In this document: positions 1 to 9,554 of the stretch, one piece after another
How the letters are laid out: each line of letters begins with the position of its first letter
Numbering within the stretch: the stretch's first letter is position 1
Assembly (NCBI GenBank): GCA_020441665.1
Contig: JAGRLT010000007.1
Coordinates: 1-61,731, forward strand
Origin: Nitratireductor sp.
GTDB lineage: Bacteria; Pseudomonadota; Alphaproteobacteria; Rhizobiales; Rhizobiaceae
DNA length: 61,731 nucleotides
Reading direction: 5' to 3'
Translations under genes and position numbers: made by a program
The notes under the pieces: generated by a model
Told to the model about the DNA's origin: nothing
The model's database searches: none
Seen by the model: only the letters and a program-made list of their open reading frames with translations

Positions 1-492
1 CGTGAAGCCGGCCCCGTTCATGGCCCGGCGCATCTCGGCGATGATCCTCGTGCGCGCCATGATGTTTCTGTGCAGCGTCTCGCGGCGCAGGTCGAGGAAG
101 CGGTATTTGAGCCGCGTGTCCTCGGGATAGTCCGGCTCGCCGAAGACCGGCAGGGGCAGTTCGTCGGCCTTGGACAGCACCTCGATCCCGCCGGCGAAGA
201 CCTCGATCTCGCCGGTCGGCAGGTTCTTGTTGACCGTCTCGTCGGTGCGCGCCTTGACCGCGCCATCGACCCGGATCACCCATTCGGAACGGACTTTCTC
301 GGCCAGGTTGAAGGCCGGCGAATCGGGGTCGGCGACCACCTGGGTAATGCCGAAATGGTCGCGCAGGTCGATGAACAGCAAGCCGCCATGGTCGCGCACG
401 CGATGGACCCAGCCCGACAGGCGGATCGTCTGTCCCACATCGGACTTGCGGAGTTCGTCGCAGCGATGGCTGCGGTAGCGGTGAAGGCTCAT
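1..492 (-). CDS. aspS: Aspartyl-tRNA synthetase, N-terminal part (runs off left edge)
   Basis: Class II aminoacyl-tRNA synthetase charging tRNA-Asp in the cytoplasm. Only the first 164 codons are present. The translation starts [20 protein letters not shown], followed by the OB-fold anticodon-binding domain (residues about 1-110, with [18 protein letters not shown] near 31-48). It then enters the catalytic domain at the typical bacterial AspRS stretch [17 protein letters not shown] (about 132-148). The ATG at 490-492 gives the expected family N-terminus. The remaining roughly 430 residues lie outside the window. In related Rhizobiales aspS lies near rnd and parC, as here. Confidence 0.96.
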   Translation of the reverse strand, partial: MSLHRYRSHRCDELRKSDVGQTIRLSGWVHRVRDHGGLLFIDLRDHFGITQVVADPDSPAFNLAEKVRSEWVIRVDGAVKARTDETVNKNLPTGEIEVFAGGIEVLSKADELPLPVFGEPDYPEDTRLKYRFLDLRRETLHRNIMARTRIIAEMRRAMNGAGFT

Positions 493-754
493 ATTCACGT
501 CTCTTGGAAAGCGTTTCGGCGGGTTTTCGGGCGATTTCGCCAGCCGCCAAGGATTTGCGGGGACAAACACCGTTCAAGGGTGATTTGTCAAGGCTGGCGG
601 GGCCGTGTTGGCGGCCGGGCGGGGTAAATCATGCCGGAGCGGTGCGTACCGCCGGCGAAGGCCATTTACATGCCGCAATTTGCGGCGTAATGGGCGCGAA
701 ATCCGAATGGACCGGCCGCCGGCCCGCCCCGATTCGGTTTTCGGTCTCTCGACG

Positions 755-1255
755 ATGAACCCGACCCCCGCCCCGCGAACGCGCAGGGCCTTGCCGCAGG
801 ACGCGGCGCTACTGAGCGATCTGGAAAACCGGACCTTCGATGCCGACCGCATTTCCCTGCGTTCGTTCCGAACCCTGCTGAAACGCGATACCGCGCTGGT
901 GCTGATTGCCGAACGGGACGGCGGGATCGCCGGCTACGCCCTGCTGCTGTTTCGCCGCAACACGACGACGGCGAGGCTCTACTCGATCGCGGTCGACAGT
1001 GCGGCAGCCGGCAAAGGTGTCGGCCGGGCGCTGCTGCTCGCCGCCGAGCGGGCAGCCCGGGAGCGCGGCAAGATACGCCTGACGCTCGAAGTGCGCGAGG
1101 ACAATCGGCGCGCCATCGACCTCTATCGCAAGGCCGGCTTCCGCCCGATCGGCCGATATCCCGGCTACTATGCCGACCATGGTGATGCGCTGCGCTTCGA
1201 GAAAACCCTGCATACCGCCGCCTTGCTGAAAGCGCGGGAAGGATCGGGCCGATGA
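755..1255 (+). CDS. GNAT family N-acetyltransferase (RimI-like)
   Basis: Predicted acetyl-CoA-dependent N-acetyltransferase of 166 residues. A single GNAT fold is visible: the beta4 strand and acetyl-CoA pyrophosphate loop read LYSIAVDSAAAGKGVGRALL, followed by the RimI-like LEVREDNRRAIDLYRKAGF motif and a C-terminal YYADHGDALRFEKTL segment. The usual Q/R before the GxG loop is replaced by Ala, which is tolerated in many GNATs. The frame is open upstream to 605, but the GNAT fold begins just after the ATG at 755. The stop overlaps the start of the next gene by 4 nt (ATGA), so the two are translationally coupled. This suggests a shared substrate with the ATP-grasp ligase, perhaps a peptide or protein terminus. 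The substrate is unknown. Confidence 0.9.
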   Translation: MNPTPAPRTRRALPQDAALLSDLENRTFDADRISLRSFRTLLKRDTALVLIAERDGGIAGYALLLFRRNTTTARLYSIAVDSAAAGKGVGRALLLAAERAARERGKIRLTLEVREDNRRAIDLYRKAGFRPIGRYPGYYADHGDALRFEKTLHTAALLKAREGSGR

Positions 1256-2727
1256 CCCACTGGCTTGTGCTTGCGAGCAGTACGGCGCCGCCGCTGCCGG
1301 GCGAGACCGGCCACCGCGTGGCGCGCATGCGCGACTATCTTTCGACGCCCAAGGAATTTTCCGGTCGCCAGGTCAAGGTCATCAACCTGGCCAGTTCCTA
1401 TGCCTATCAGTCGCGCGGCTACTATGCCTCGCTGCTTGCCGGCGCGCGCGGCCACAAGGTTCTTCCCTCGGTCGAGACGATCAACGATCTGTCCGACGCC
1501 AAGCTGTATTCCCATGCCCTGCCGGAACTCGAGGACGTGCTCAACCGCACGGTGCGCGGCCTGCGAGGCGATGCCGCCGCCGATCCCGGCCCCTCGCTGA
1601 TGATCTATTTCGGCCGCGCCGAGGACGAGCGGTTCGAGAAATTCGCGCGTCTCGTCTTCGACTGGTTCCGCGCGCCCATTCTCAAGGTACGGTTTACCGC
1701 CGGCGACTGGCACCGCATCAAGTCGGTCGGCCTCGTCTCTCTGTCGAAACTGAAGCCCGGCCAGCGGGCCGCCTTCTTCGCCGCCATGGCGGGCTACACG
1801 GCGCGGCAATGGCGCGATGCCAAGCCGCAGAGCCAGGGCAAATATTCCCTCGCCGTCCTCTACGATCCCAAGGAGGAACTGCCACCGACCGGCCTTGCCT
1901 CGCTCAAGCATTTCGCCCGCATCGCCGGCAGGCTCGGCGTCGATGTCGAACCCATCACGCGCAAGGACCTCGCCAGGGTCGCGAACCACGATGCGCTGTT
2001 CATCCGCGAGACCACCTCGATCGCCAATCACACCTATCGCTTCGCCCGCCGCGCCCAGCAGGAAGGCATGCCGGTGATCGACGATCCGGTCTCGATGATC
2101 CGCTGCACCAACAAGGTCTATCTGCACGAACTGATGGGCCAGGCGAAGATCGCCATGCCGCCGTCGCAGATCATCTCCTCGGCCGGCGAGCTCGATCAGG
2201 TCGCCGACCGGATCGGCTTTCCGGTCGTCGTGAAAACCCCGGACGGCTCGTTCTCGCGCGGGGTGAAGAAAGCCGACACGCCGGGCGAACTGCGCCAGCT
2301 CGTCACCGCCTGGCTCAAGGAAACCGATCTGCTGATCACCCAGAAATTCATGCCGACGGAATTCGACTGGCGGGTCGGTGTGCTCGGCGGCAGGCCGATC
2401 TTCGTCAGCCAGTACACCATGGCCAAGAAGCACTGGCAGATCGTGCGCCACAAGGATGGCGGCAAGGCGGTCGAGGGCGGCTTCCGGCCGGTGCGGCTCG
2501 CCGATGCGCCCGCCGATCTGATGGCGATGGCGATGCGCGCCACGGCGATGATCGGCAACGGGCTCTACGGCGTCGACATCAAGCAGACAGCGGACGGCTT
2601 CTTCCTCATCGAGATCAACGACAATCCCAACATCGAACACGGCGTGGAGGATGCCAGCGAGAAGGACGAAGTCTGGCTGGCGCTGACCCGCTGGTTCGTG
2701 GAACGCATCGAGCGCTCATCGGTTTAG
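1252..2727 (+). CDS. RimK-like ATP-grasp ligase with N-terminal RLAN domain
   Basis: 491-residue amino-acid or peptide ligase of the RimK (ATP-grasp) family. The first roughly 200 residues match the RimK-like ATP-grasp N-terminal (RLAN) type, with NLASSYAYQSRGYYASLLA near residues 44-62. The ATP-grasp module fills about 260-485: a nucleotide-binding strand with VVVKTPDGSFSRGVKK near 325, EFDWRVGVLGG near 372, and the Mg-binding end LIEINDNPN with E454, N456 and N458. Family members form amide bonds by acyl-phosphate activation of a carboxylate. The actual substrates of RLAN-type proteins are not established. It overlaps the GNAT gene by 4 nt and probably forms a two-gene operon with it. Confidence 0.9.
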   Translation: MTHWLVLASSTAPPLPGETGHRVARMRDYLSTPKEFSGRQVKVINLASSYAYQSRGYYASLLAGARGHKVLPSVETINDLSDAKLYSHALPELEDVLNRTVRGLRGDAAADPGPSLMIYFGRAEDERFEKFARLVFDWFRAPILKVRFTAGDWHRIKSVGLVSLSKLKPGQRAAFFAAMAGYTARQWRDAKPQSQGKYSLAVLYDPKEELPPTGLASLKHFARIAGRLGVDVEPITRKDLARVANHDALFIRETTSIANHTYRFARRAQQEGMPVIDDPVSMIRCTNKVYLHELMGQAKIAMPPSQIISSAGELDQVADRIGFPVVVKTPDGSFSRGVKKADTPGELRQLVTAWLKETDLLITQKFMPTEFDWRVGVLGGRPIFVSQYTMAKKHWQIVRHKDGGKAVEGGFRPVRLADAPADLMAMAMRATAMIGNGLYGVDIKQTADGFFLIEINDNPNIEHGVEDASEKDEVWLALTRWFVERIERSSV

Positions 2728-2850
2728 GCTGTATCGACATTCAGGTTTCGGGCGCGGCGCGCTTATGCCGCAGCGCGAATTGCAAACCCCTGGAAAGTAT
2801 GCTCATTGGACTGACGCGCCGGTTTCCCGGCGGCCCGATGAAGGTAACCG

Positions 2851-4044
2851 ATGAAGATCATCACAACGACCGAAGACCTCAAAGCAGCCTGCCTCCACCT
2901 CGCAAACGCGCCCTTTGTTACCGTCGATACGGAATTCATCCGCGAATCGACCTTCTGGCCCGAGCTCTGCCTCATTCAATGCGCCACGCCGAAGGACAAT
3001 GGCGGTGACGCCTACATCATCGACCCGCTGTCGGGGTCGATCGATCTCGCCCCCTTTTTCGAACTGATGGCCGACGTCAATGTGGTGAAGGTCTTCCATG
3101 CCGCGCGCCAGGACATCGAGATCGTCTACAAGCTCGGCAATCTCATTCCCCATCCGGTGTTCGACACCCAGGTCGCGGCCATGGTCTGCGGCTATGGCGA
3201 CAGCATTTCCTACGACCAGCTCGTCTTCAAGGTGACCGGCGCGCAGGTCGACAAATCCTCGCGCTTTACCGACTGGCGCCGCCGCCCGCTGACCGAAAAG
3301 CAGCTCGACTACGCCATTGCCGACGTCACCCATCTGCGCACCGTCTATCAGAAGCTCAAGGCCAATCTCGAGGAACAGGGCCGCACCAACTGGGTGTCGG
3401 AGGAGATGGATACGCTGACCTCGCCGGACACGTATGAAATGCTGCCCGAAAACGCCTGGAAGCGACTCAAGCTCAGGGTGCGCAAACCGCGCGAGCTGCT
3501 GATGCTCATGGAACTGGCGCGCTGGCGCGAGCTCGAGGCGCAGGCCAACAACATGCCGCGCGGCCGCATCATCAAGGACGAGGCAATCTACGAACTGGCC
3601 GGCAATCCGCCCGGCGAACTCGCCGATCTCGACCGGTTTCGCGGCCTGTCGCGCGGCTTCGACCGCAACCGCTGGGGCGAGGCGCTGGTGGCGCTTTCGG
3701 GCAAGGTTCTGGCGGTGGCGAAGGATTCGCTGCCCAAACTGCCCCGACCCAAGCATGCGCCGGAGGGCTGCAGCGCGGCGACTGAGATGCTGAAGCTGCT
3801 GCTGAAGCTGACCGCCGAAAAGGAGGGCGTCGCCGCCAAGGTCATTGCCACGGTCGACGAGCTTGAGAAGATCGCCGCCGATGACGATGCTGACGTGCTG
3901 GCGCTCAAGGGCTGGCGGCGCGACGTCTTCGGTCAGCAGGCGCTCAAGCTCAAGCATGGCAAACTCGCCATCTCCTATCGCGACCGCAAGATCGTCATGG
4001 TCGATCTCGACCGGGCCGCCGACCTCGCCCAGGCGGCGGAGTAG
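2851..4044 (+). CDS. rnd: Ribonuclease D
   Basis: 3'-5' exoribonuclease of the DEDDy family acting on tRNA and other stable-RNA 3' ends. 397 residues, the usual length. Catalytic residues are visible as D26 and E28 (VTVDTEF), D88 (FHAARQD) and Y154/D158 (LDYAIADV). The HRDC domain follows at about 213-290 (PRELLMLMELARWRELEAQA), with a further C-terminal helical region. The ATG at 2851 gives the standard MKIITTTEDL start. It stands alone on this strand, with 120 nt of upstream space that could hold a promoter. Confidence 0.96.
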   Translation: MKIITTTEDLKAACLHLANAPFVTVDTEFIRESTFWPELCLIQCATPKDNGGDAYIIDPLSGSIDLAPFFELMADVNVVKVFHAARQDIEIVYKLGNLIPHPVFDTQVAAMVCGYGDSISYDQLVFKVTGAQVDKSSRFTDWRRRPLTEKQLDYAIADVTHLRTVYQKLKANLEEQGRTNWVSEEMDTLTSPDTYEMLPENAWKRLKLRVRKPRELLMLMELARWRELEAQANNMPRGRIIKDEAIYELAGNPPGELADLDRFRGLSRGFDRNRWGEALVALSGKVLAVAKDSLPKLPRPKHAPEGCSAATEMLKLLLKLTAEKEGVAAKVIATVDELEKIAADDDADVLALKGWRRDVFGQQALKLKHGKLAISYRDRKIVMVDLDRAADLAQAAE

Positions 4045-4166
4045 GCATCCGGCCGGCGGCACCGCCAGGTAACACGCTGCCGCAATTCGTGATTGCCGCC
4101 GCCACAATCCCGGCTCAATTGGCGCACATCCGGGGTTCAAAGCCGGCCCTCTTCCCAAGCAAGATC

Positions 4167-5315
4167 ATGCGTCCTGTATTTGCCCTGCTGGCGAGCCTGT
4201 TGCTCGCCGCCTGTTCAACCACTTCCACTTCGGAGTATGCCGCTCCGATCGCGCCGGCGCGCAGCTACGATCTGGTGGCGCTGCGCCAGTCGAGCGTGCT
4301 TTCCGATCCCGCCATGCGGTTTTTTCCGGCATCGAACCCGGACATGGCGCGCGTCACCGGCTGGGCGCTGGCCGGCCTGCCGGAGCTTCCCGACGGCACA
4401 TTCGACATGCTGGCGCTTTCGAGCGGCGGACCCGACGGCGCCTTCGGCGTCGGCGTTCTCAACGGCATGAGCGATACCGGCACCCGGCCGAAATTCGAGG
4501 TCGTCACCGGGGTCTCAACCGGCGCGCTGATCGCGCCCTTCGCCTTTCTCGGATCGAAAAGCGATCCCGTCCTCAAGGAGCTCTATACCGGCAAGCAGTT
4601 GCAGGGCCTGGTCGGCACGCCCAATTTCTTCCGCGCGATGGCGGGTGGCGCGCTGTATGAACCGGAGAAGCTGCGCCGGCTGATCGACCGGCTGGTGACG
4701 CGCGACATGCTGTCGGAAATCGGCCGCGAATACCGCAAGGGCAGACGGCTCTACGTGGCGACCGCCAATCTCGACGCCGATGAACTGACGGTCTGGGACA
4801 TGAGCCGCATCGCCTCCAAGGGCGACGAAGCGTCGGCGAACCTGTTCAAGAAGGTGCTCGAGGCCGCGGTGTCGATCCCCGGTGCGTTCGCGCCGATCGA
4901 AATCGTCGCCAACACGCCTTCGGGGCCGATCACCGAGCTGCATGGCGATGGCGCGGTGCTGGCCAATTTCTATGCCGACCCGGCGATCGTGCCCGCGCCG
5001 CTGCGGCCGAAATCGGAGATCACCGTCATCGTCCACAACCAGCTCCGCCCCAAGCCACAGCCGCAAAAGGCCTCGCTGGTGCCGCTGGTCAAGAAATCGG
5101 TCTCGGCGCTGTCGCGCAGTTCGACCCGCCTGCTGCTGCAGACGACCAGGCTCGAAGCCCGCCAGCGCGGCATCGCCATGCGCTATGCCAGCCTGCCGGA
5201 CGACTGGCCATCGGTCTCGGCGCTCGATATCGACCGCAAGTACATGCAGAAGACCTTCGATTACGGCTATCAGGCGGCGCGCGCCGGCGGCGTGTGGCAG
5301 AACCGCGAACCGTAA
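4167..5315 (+). CDS. Patatin-like phospholipase lipoprotein
   Basis: 382-residue predicted lipoprotein with a patatin (bacterial phospholipase A2-like) domain. The ATG at 4167 begins a type II signal peptide with lipobox LLAAC; Cys16 would be lipidated. The patatin catalytic parts are present: oxyanion loop SSGGPDGAFG (about 85-94), nucleophile elbow GVSTG with S117, and the dyad Asp in HGDGA with D261. An earlier in-frame start at 4089 would destroy the signal peptide. The protein should face the periplasm or outer-membrane surface and hydrolyse lipid acyl esters; the actual substrate is unknown. The next gene is a second exported hydrolase, but 139 nt separate them. Confidence 0.9.
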   Translation: MRPVFALLASLLLAACSTTSTSEYAAPIAPARSYDLVALRQSSVLSDPAMRFFPASNPDMARVTGWALAGLPELPDGTFDMLALSSGGPDGAFGVGVLNGMSDTGTRPKFEVVTGVSTGALIAPFAFLGSKSDPVLKELYTGKQLQGLVGTPNFFRAMAGGALYEPEKLRRLIDRLVTRDMLSEIGREYRKGRRLYVATANLDADELTVWDMSRIASKGDEASANLFKKVLEAAVSIPGAFAPIEIVANTPSGPITELHGDGAVLANFYADPAIVPAPLRPKSEITVIVHNQLRPKPQPQKASLVPLVKKSVSALSRSSTRLLLQTTRLEARQRGIAMRYASLPDDWPSVSALDIDRKYMQKTFDYGYQAARAGGVWQNREP

Positions 5316-5454
5316 GCCCAACTGCCCTTGGCGCGCGCCTGACAACGGCGCTTGAAGCTGATCGCGATACCGGCGGGTACGGCGATCGGCCTCTTGATAA
5401 ATCCGCCGCATCCCGGCATATCTTCGCCGGGGTGTAGTCATCGCGGATCGAGAT

Positions 5455-6297
5455 ATGGTCATCGGAATGCGTGCGCTGGCGGCGGCGGTTTTCATCGCGG
5501 CTTCCGTGTTTGCGGGTCTTGCCTGGGCCCAGGAGCTGAGAGCCGACGTGCCGGTCGGCGGCGGTCAGCATGTCGACATCTACGTGCCGGATTCGGCCAA
5601 GCCGCGCGGCCTGTTCCAGATCCGCCAGAAGGCGCCGATCCTGCTCTATGTGCATGGCGGCGGCTGGGTGAAGGGCGATACGAAACGCATCTACAGCCTG
5701 CCCGCCTATGCCAATGCGCGCGGCTACATGCTGGTTTCCGTCAGCTATCGTCCGGTTCCCAAGACCAATATCGACGGGCAGGTCGACGATGTCGTGCGCG
5801 CCATCAACTGGACGCGGGCCAACATCGCGCGCTATGGCGGCGATCCCAAGCGGATCGTCATCATGGGCCACTCGGCCGGCGCGCATCTCGTCTCCATGGT
5901 CGGCGTCAAGAAGCTGGCAGGCCCGTTGCGCGGCATCGTCGCCAACGATGTGCAAGCCTATGACATGGTCGCCTATGCCTCGATCCGCGGCGGTATCGAC
6001 GGGGTCTATCTGAGCGCCTTCGGACAGGACCCCGACAACTGGGTGCGCTGGTCACCGGTCACCTATGCGCGCCAGTCGAGCGGCTTTCCGCCGTTTCTGG
6101 TGATGTATTCGAACTCGCACCGCCCGCGCCGGGCGATCGTTTCGGTCGCCTTCGCCAAGGAGTTGCGCCGCCGCGGCACCCGCGTCACGCTTTTCAACGG
6201 CGCACATTACACCCATGGCTCGATCGCGCGCACGATCGGCTCGAGCCCGGAGGTAACCCGGGCGCTCGACTCCTTCCTCAAGACCGCATTTCGCTGA
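5455..6297 (+). CDS. Exported alpha/beta hydrolase (esterase/lipase, HSL-like)
   Basis: 280-residue alpha/beta hydrolase with an N-terminal Sec signal peptide ending near LAWAQ. The hormone-sensitive-lipase-type oxyanion motif HGGGW starts at H67, the nucleophile elbow GHSAG places Ser140, and GAHYTHGS near 250-256 offers the catalytic His (H251 or H254). A second ATG at 5467 (MRALAAAV) is an equally credible start. Members hydrolyse short acyl esters or carbohydrate esters; the substrate cannot be told from sequence. It follows the patatin-like lipoprotein on the same strand. Confidence 0.88.
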   Translation: MVIGMRALAAAVFIAASVFAGLAWAQELRADVPVGGGQHVDIYVPDSAKPRGLFQIRQKAPILLYVHGGGWVKGDTKRIYSLPAYANARGYMLVSVSYRPVPKTNIDGQVDDVVRAINWTRANIARYGGDPKRIVIMGHSAGAHLVSMVGVKKLAGPLRGIVANDVQAYDMVAYASIRGGIDGVYLSAFGQDPDNWVRWSPVTYARQSSGFPPFLVMYSNSHRPRRAIVSVAFAKELRRRGTRVTLFNGAHYTHGSIARTIGSSPEVTRALDSFLKTAFR

Positions 6298-6340
6298 CGC
6301 ACCGTCCGGCAGCGCGGGTTCGGCGTCCTACACTTTGACA

Positions 6341-7576
6341 ATGACATCGCCACACCGCGAACCAGGCCCGTTTCGACGGCTGATTTCAGGCTTCTCGCCG
6401 GTGTCGATCGGCCTTGGCGTCACCATGACCGTGTCCTACGGCACGATGTTCTACTCCTTCGCCATTCTGGCGCCGGCGGTGATGGCCGATTTCGGCTGGT
6501 CGCGCTCGCTGGTGTTCGGCGCCTTCTCCATCGCGCTCGTCGCCAGCGCCATCTTCGCGCCGCTGTCTGGCCGGCTGCTCGACCGGTTCGGCGGCAGGGC
6601 GGTCCTGTCGGCCGGCACGGTCGCGGCGAGCCTGGCGCTTGCGGCGATGGCGCTGGTGCGTTCGCCGGCAAGCTATGTCGCCGTGCTGATCGCCATCGAG
6701 GCGACGGCGACCTTCATCCAGTACGAGGCGGGCTTTACCGCCATGACGCAGATCCGCAAGGGCGCCGCGCGCGCCGCGATCTCGGCGATCACGCTGATCG
6801 CGGGCTTTTCCTCGACCCTCTTCTGGCCGCTCTGCAGCTATCTGCTCGAATTTCTCACCTGGCAGCAGGTCTATCTCGTGCTGGCGCTGATCAACCTTGC
6901 CGTCTGCCTGCCGATCCATCTTCGCCTGCCCGGCAATGAAGCGAGCCGCAATGCGCCGCAGACCGCCGGCCCTGCCCTGCCCGCGCCGCTCGAGGGCAGC
7001 GAGCGCGGCCGGGCGCTGGCTGCCCTCGCGATCTCCTTTGCCGCGGGCGGCTTCGTCGTCGCCGGCGTGCAGTCGCATCTGCCGCGCCTGCTCATCGAAA
7101 CCGGCTACAGCACCGCCGCCGCCGCGGCGACCGGGGCGATGATCGGCCCGTTCCAGGTCGGCGCGCGGGTCATCGAAGTGGTTTTCGGCCACTCGCGCCA
7201 TCCGCTGTGGACCGGCGTCGTCGGCAATGCGGCCCTGCTGGCCGGAACGATCCTGATGCTGTTCTTTGCGCTGGGTACGCCGGCGGCGGTCGCCTTCGCG
7301 ATCTTCTTCGGCGCCGGGCAAGGGCTTGCCCATATCATTCGCGGCGCCGTGCCGCTCTATCTGTTCGGCCCCGCCGGCTATGGCCGGCTTACCGGCAATC
7401 TCGGCTTCTTCCGCATACTGGTAACCGCGTCGGCGCCGTTCACCATAGCCCTGGCGAGCGATCTGGCCGGCAATGGCGCCGCCTATGGCGTCATCATCCT
7501 CGGCGGGGCGATGAGCCTGCTGCCGATCCTGCCGCTGATGGGTCATGCCGTGCGGCGATCGCAGAAGGACACCTGA
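6341..7576 (+). CDS. MFS transporter
   Basis: 411-residue inner-membrane carrier of the major facilitator superfamily. About twelve hydrophobic segments can be counted. The loop 2-3 signature appears as GRLLDRFGGR near 76-85, the MFS motif A. A polar stretch with several Pro residues near 200-220 is the central cytoplasmic loop between the two six-helix halves. The ATG at 6341 is chosen over an in-frame TTG two codons earlier. The overall look (monocarboxylate/OFA-type) suggests an organic anion substrate, but this is only a resemblance. It is followed by a G+C-rich hairpin. Confidence 0.88.
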   Translation: MTSPHREPGPFRRLISGFSPVSIGLGVTMTVSYGTMFYSFAILAPAVMADFGWSRSLVFGAFSIALVASAIFAPLSGRLLDRFGGRAVLSAGTVAASLALAAMALVRSPASYVAVLIAIEATATFIQYEAGFTAMTQIRKGAARAAISAITLIAGFSSTLFWPLCSYLLEFLTWQQVYLVLALINLAVCLPIHLRLPGNEASRNAPQTAGPALPAPLEGSERGRALAALAISFAAGGFVVAGVQSHLPRLLIETGYSTAAAAATGAMIGPFQVGARVIEVVFGHSRHPLWTGVVGNAALLAGTILMLFFALGTPAAVAFAIFFGAGQGLAHIIRGAVPLYLFGPAGYGRLTGNLGFFRILVTASAPFTIALASDLAGNGAAYGVIILGGAMSLLPILPLMGHAVRRSQKDT

Positions 7577-7584
7577 AAGAAAAC

Positions 7585-7605
7585 GGGCGCGGCAAAACCG
7601 CGCCC
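7585..7605. terminator. Convergent hairpin between MFS gene and exported-protein gene
   Basis: GGGCGCGG-CAAAA-CCGCGCCC forms a perfect 8-bp stem with a 5-nt loop. It lies between two converging genes (stops at 7576 and 7637), where a shared bidirectional terminator is expected. There is no clear T-run on the right side; the A-rich stretch on the left gives a short T-rich tail on the minus strand. So it is a moderate intrinsic terminator at best. Confidence 0.5.
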
Positions 7606-7636
7606 GATCTGATCTCGTTGTCCTTGCCCTGTCGGC

Positions 7637-9292
7637 TCAGTTGGCTTCCACCGCCACGTTGAACCGCTCGATCACTTCCGACGGCTTGACGCTGCCGGCC
7701 TTGACGGCGGCACCCAGCCCCATGATCTCGGCGACCGATACCGGCGCACCGGGCTTGGCCGAGAGCGTCAGCTTTCCCGGATTGCTCATGAAGCTGCCGA
7801 CCGCAGCCGACAGGGCGGAGGCGAATTCGGGAATTTCGAGCGGCCCCATCATCGCGCCGATCATGAAGGGGGCCGCGGCAACCAGATCCTCCTTCTTCTG
7901 ACCGGCCTTGGCCGCCTGCATCTCAAGCACCCGCCCGGTCAGGGAATCGTCCTCGAGCGTCAGCCTGATCTCCCTGACGGTGAGCGCAGACATGGCGGCC
8001 AGCATCTGGAAGCTCAGCGCCTGGCGCGTTTCGTCGTCCTCGGCGCCGTTCATCGCCTGGGAAATCTTCTGGAGCTGACGGCCGAGCTCGATCGTATAGC
8101 CGCCGAGCGATACCGCCATGTCGAAAGCGGCCATGTCGTCGGCGGAGAGCCGGTATTTCGTCATGTCGAGCGTGCCCTCGGCAACATTCCAGCTCCCGGC
8201 AAATTCGCCGTTGAGGGTGACGGAATCATAGCCCAGCGCGGCGAACTGCTCGAGGCCCTTGCGCTGTTCGGGTTTGACCGGAAATTCCATCACATTGATG
8301 TAGAGGCCATCGAGCGTGCCTTCGCCGGAATAGACCTGCGTCGCGCTGTCATAGCGGCCGTTCGACTTGCCGCCGGCAAAGGTCATCAACTGCTTGCCGT
8401 CGATGCCGAGCTGCATCGGGCCGATGGTCGCCGACATCTCGCCGTCGGGCATGGAAAATTCCTTGCCCTCGCTGAAATCCGGGCTGAACAGGCCGGCGAC
8501 GTCGATCGCGCCCATCTGGAAATCGAACGCCTGATCCTGATCGGTGGTGCCCTTGAGGCTCATGCCGTCGAAATGGCCGTTGCCGATCGAATAGGCGCCG
8601 AGACCGAACAGGCTGAAATCGGACAGCGAGAAGGCGCCAATGGAAATTTCGCCGCTGCCCCCGGTGCTGGCGGTAAACGAGCCGGTCGCCGGCTCGATGG
8701 TGAGAGAGGCAAGATCGAAGCTGTTTTCACCGTGCTGTTTCAAGCCGCTGACCGCCATGGACGGCAGGTTGAGCGTGACCCCCTCCTTGCCGGCATTGGT
8801 GATGCTGACCCCGGTGATCTCGCCGGTATCGATCTCGAACGGCCATAGCGGGAGCTTTCGGTCCGCCACTTCCGGATAGTTGAAGCCGGTGGCCGAAATC
8901 GAGCCGATACGAACCGCGACCGGCGCATCATCGCGCTTCGACACGGTGTTGATCGTGATGTCCGAGGCCTCGAGGCTGTCGAAGGCGAAAGCCTTTTCGC
9001 CCATCTGCTCGGCGCCCGACAGGGTCATCTCGCCGATCATCATCGAACTCTTGTCCTTCGGGTTGTCGATCGTGATGCCGGTTGCCCTGGCGCCGTCGCT
9101 GCCCATCGCCTCCAGCGATCCGAACGTCACCTTGCTTCCCTTCGCCTCCGCCTGAGCCTGCATGGCGTTGAAGAAATCGACCGCATCCAGCGCCAGGGCC
9201 GGACTTGCCGTCAGCATGCTGGTCGCAAAGAGCGAAGCGGTGAAATTCGCAATGATCAGAGTGCGGGCGCCTCTGAGGCTCGGTTTGTTCAT
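7637..9292 (-). CDS. Exported protein of unknown function, 551 residues
   Basis: I do not recognise the family. The ATG at 9290-9292 has a good Shine-Dalgarno sequence (GGAGAA) and opens a Sec signal peptide: hydrophobic core about 12-30 and an Ala-rich cleavage site before LDAVDFF. The mature part is rich in Gly, Ser, Thr and Asp and looks like repeated beta strands: many short blocks of the form 'ITGVSITNAGKEGVTLNLPS' alternate with polar turns. It ends in a helical C-terminus. This style resembles large periplasmic or outer-membrane-associated beta proteins, but nothing firmer can be said. It is monocistronic with a long (about 260 nt) region to the divergent parC gene. Confidence 0.75.
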   Translation of the reverse strand: MNKPSLRGARTLIIANFTASLFATSMLTASPALALDAVDFFNAMQAQAEAKGSKVTFGSLEAMGSDGARATGITIDNPKDKSSMMIGEMTLSGAEQMGEKAFAFDSLEASDITINTVSKRDDAPVAVRIGSISATGFNYPEVADRKLPLWPFEIDTGEITGVSITNAGKEGVTLNLPSMAVSGLKQHGENSFDLASLTIEPATGSFTASTGGSGEISIGAFSLSDFSLFGLGAYSIGNGHFDGMSLKGTTDQDQAFDFQMGAIDVAGLFSPDFSEGKEFSMPDGEMSATIGPMQLGIDGKQLMTFAGGKSNGRYDSATQVYSGEGTLDGLYINVMEFPVKPEQRKGLEQFAALGYDSVTLNGEFAGSWNVAEGTLDMTKYRLSADDMAAFDMAVSLGGYTIELGRQLQKISQAMNGAEDDETRQALSFQMLAAMSALTVREIRLTLEDDSLTGRVLEMQAAKAGQKKEDLVAAAPFMIGAMMGPLEIPEFASALSAAVGSFMSNPGKLTLSAKPGAPVSVAEIMGLGAAVKAGSVKPSEVIERFNVAVEAN

Positions 9293-9554
9293 GGTGTTCT
9301 CCAAAAAAGTGAAAGGTCTGCCCCTGATCGCAACGCCATCGATGCCTTGGCTCAATGCCAGCGCACCTTGGCGGAAAGGCGGCGGCGGCGAAAGTTCCTT
9401 TTGTCACATCGAGAAACAAAAGGGAGTGAACGGAAGGGGTGAACAAAGGGTTGTGCACCGTCCCGCGGGGGAACCGGCCCCGGCCTTGCCACGAATCACT
9501 CCTTTGGCTAACCGGGAGCGGACAAAAGAGCGGTAAAGACCAAAGCGGGCAAGC

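Noticed and set aside
1168..2640. 490-codon minus-strand frame opposite the RimK-like gene
   Set aside because: Shadow of high-GC codon usage. The plus strand has strong ATP-grasp motifs and the minus translation has no family features.
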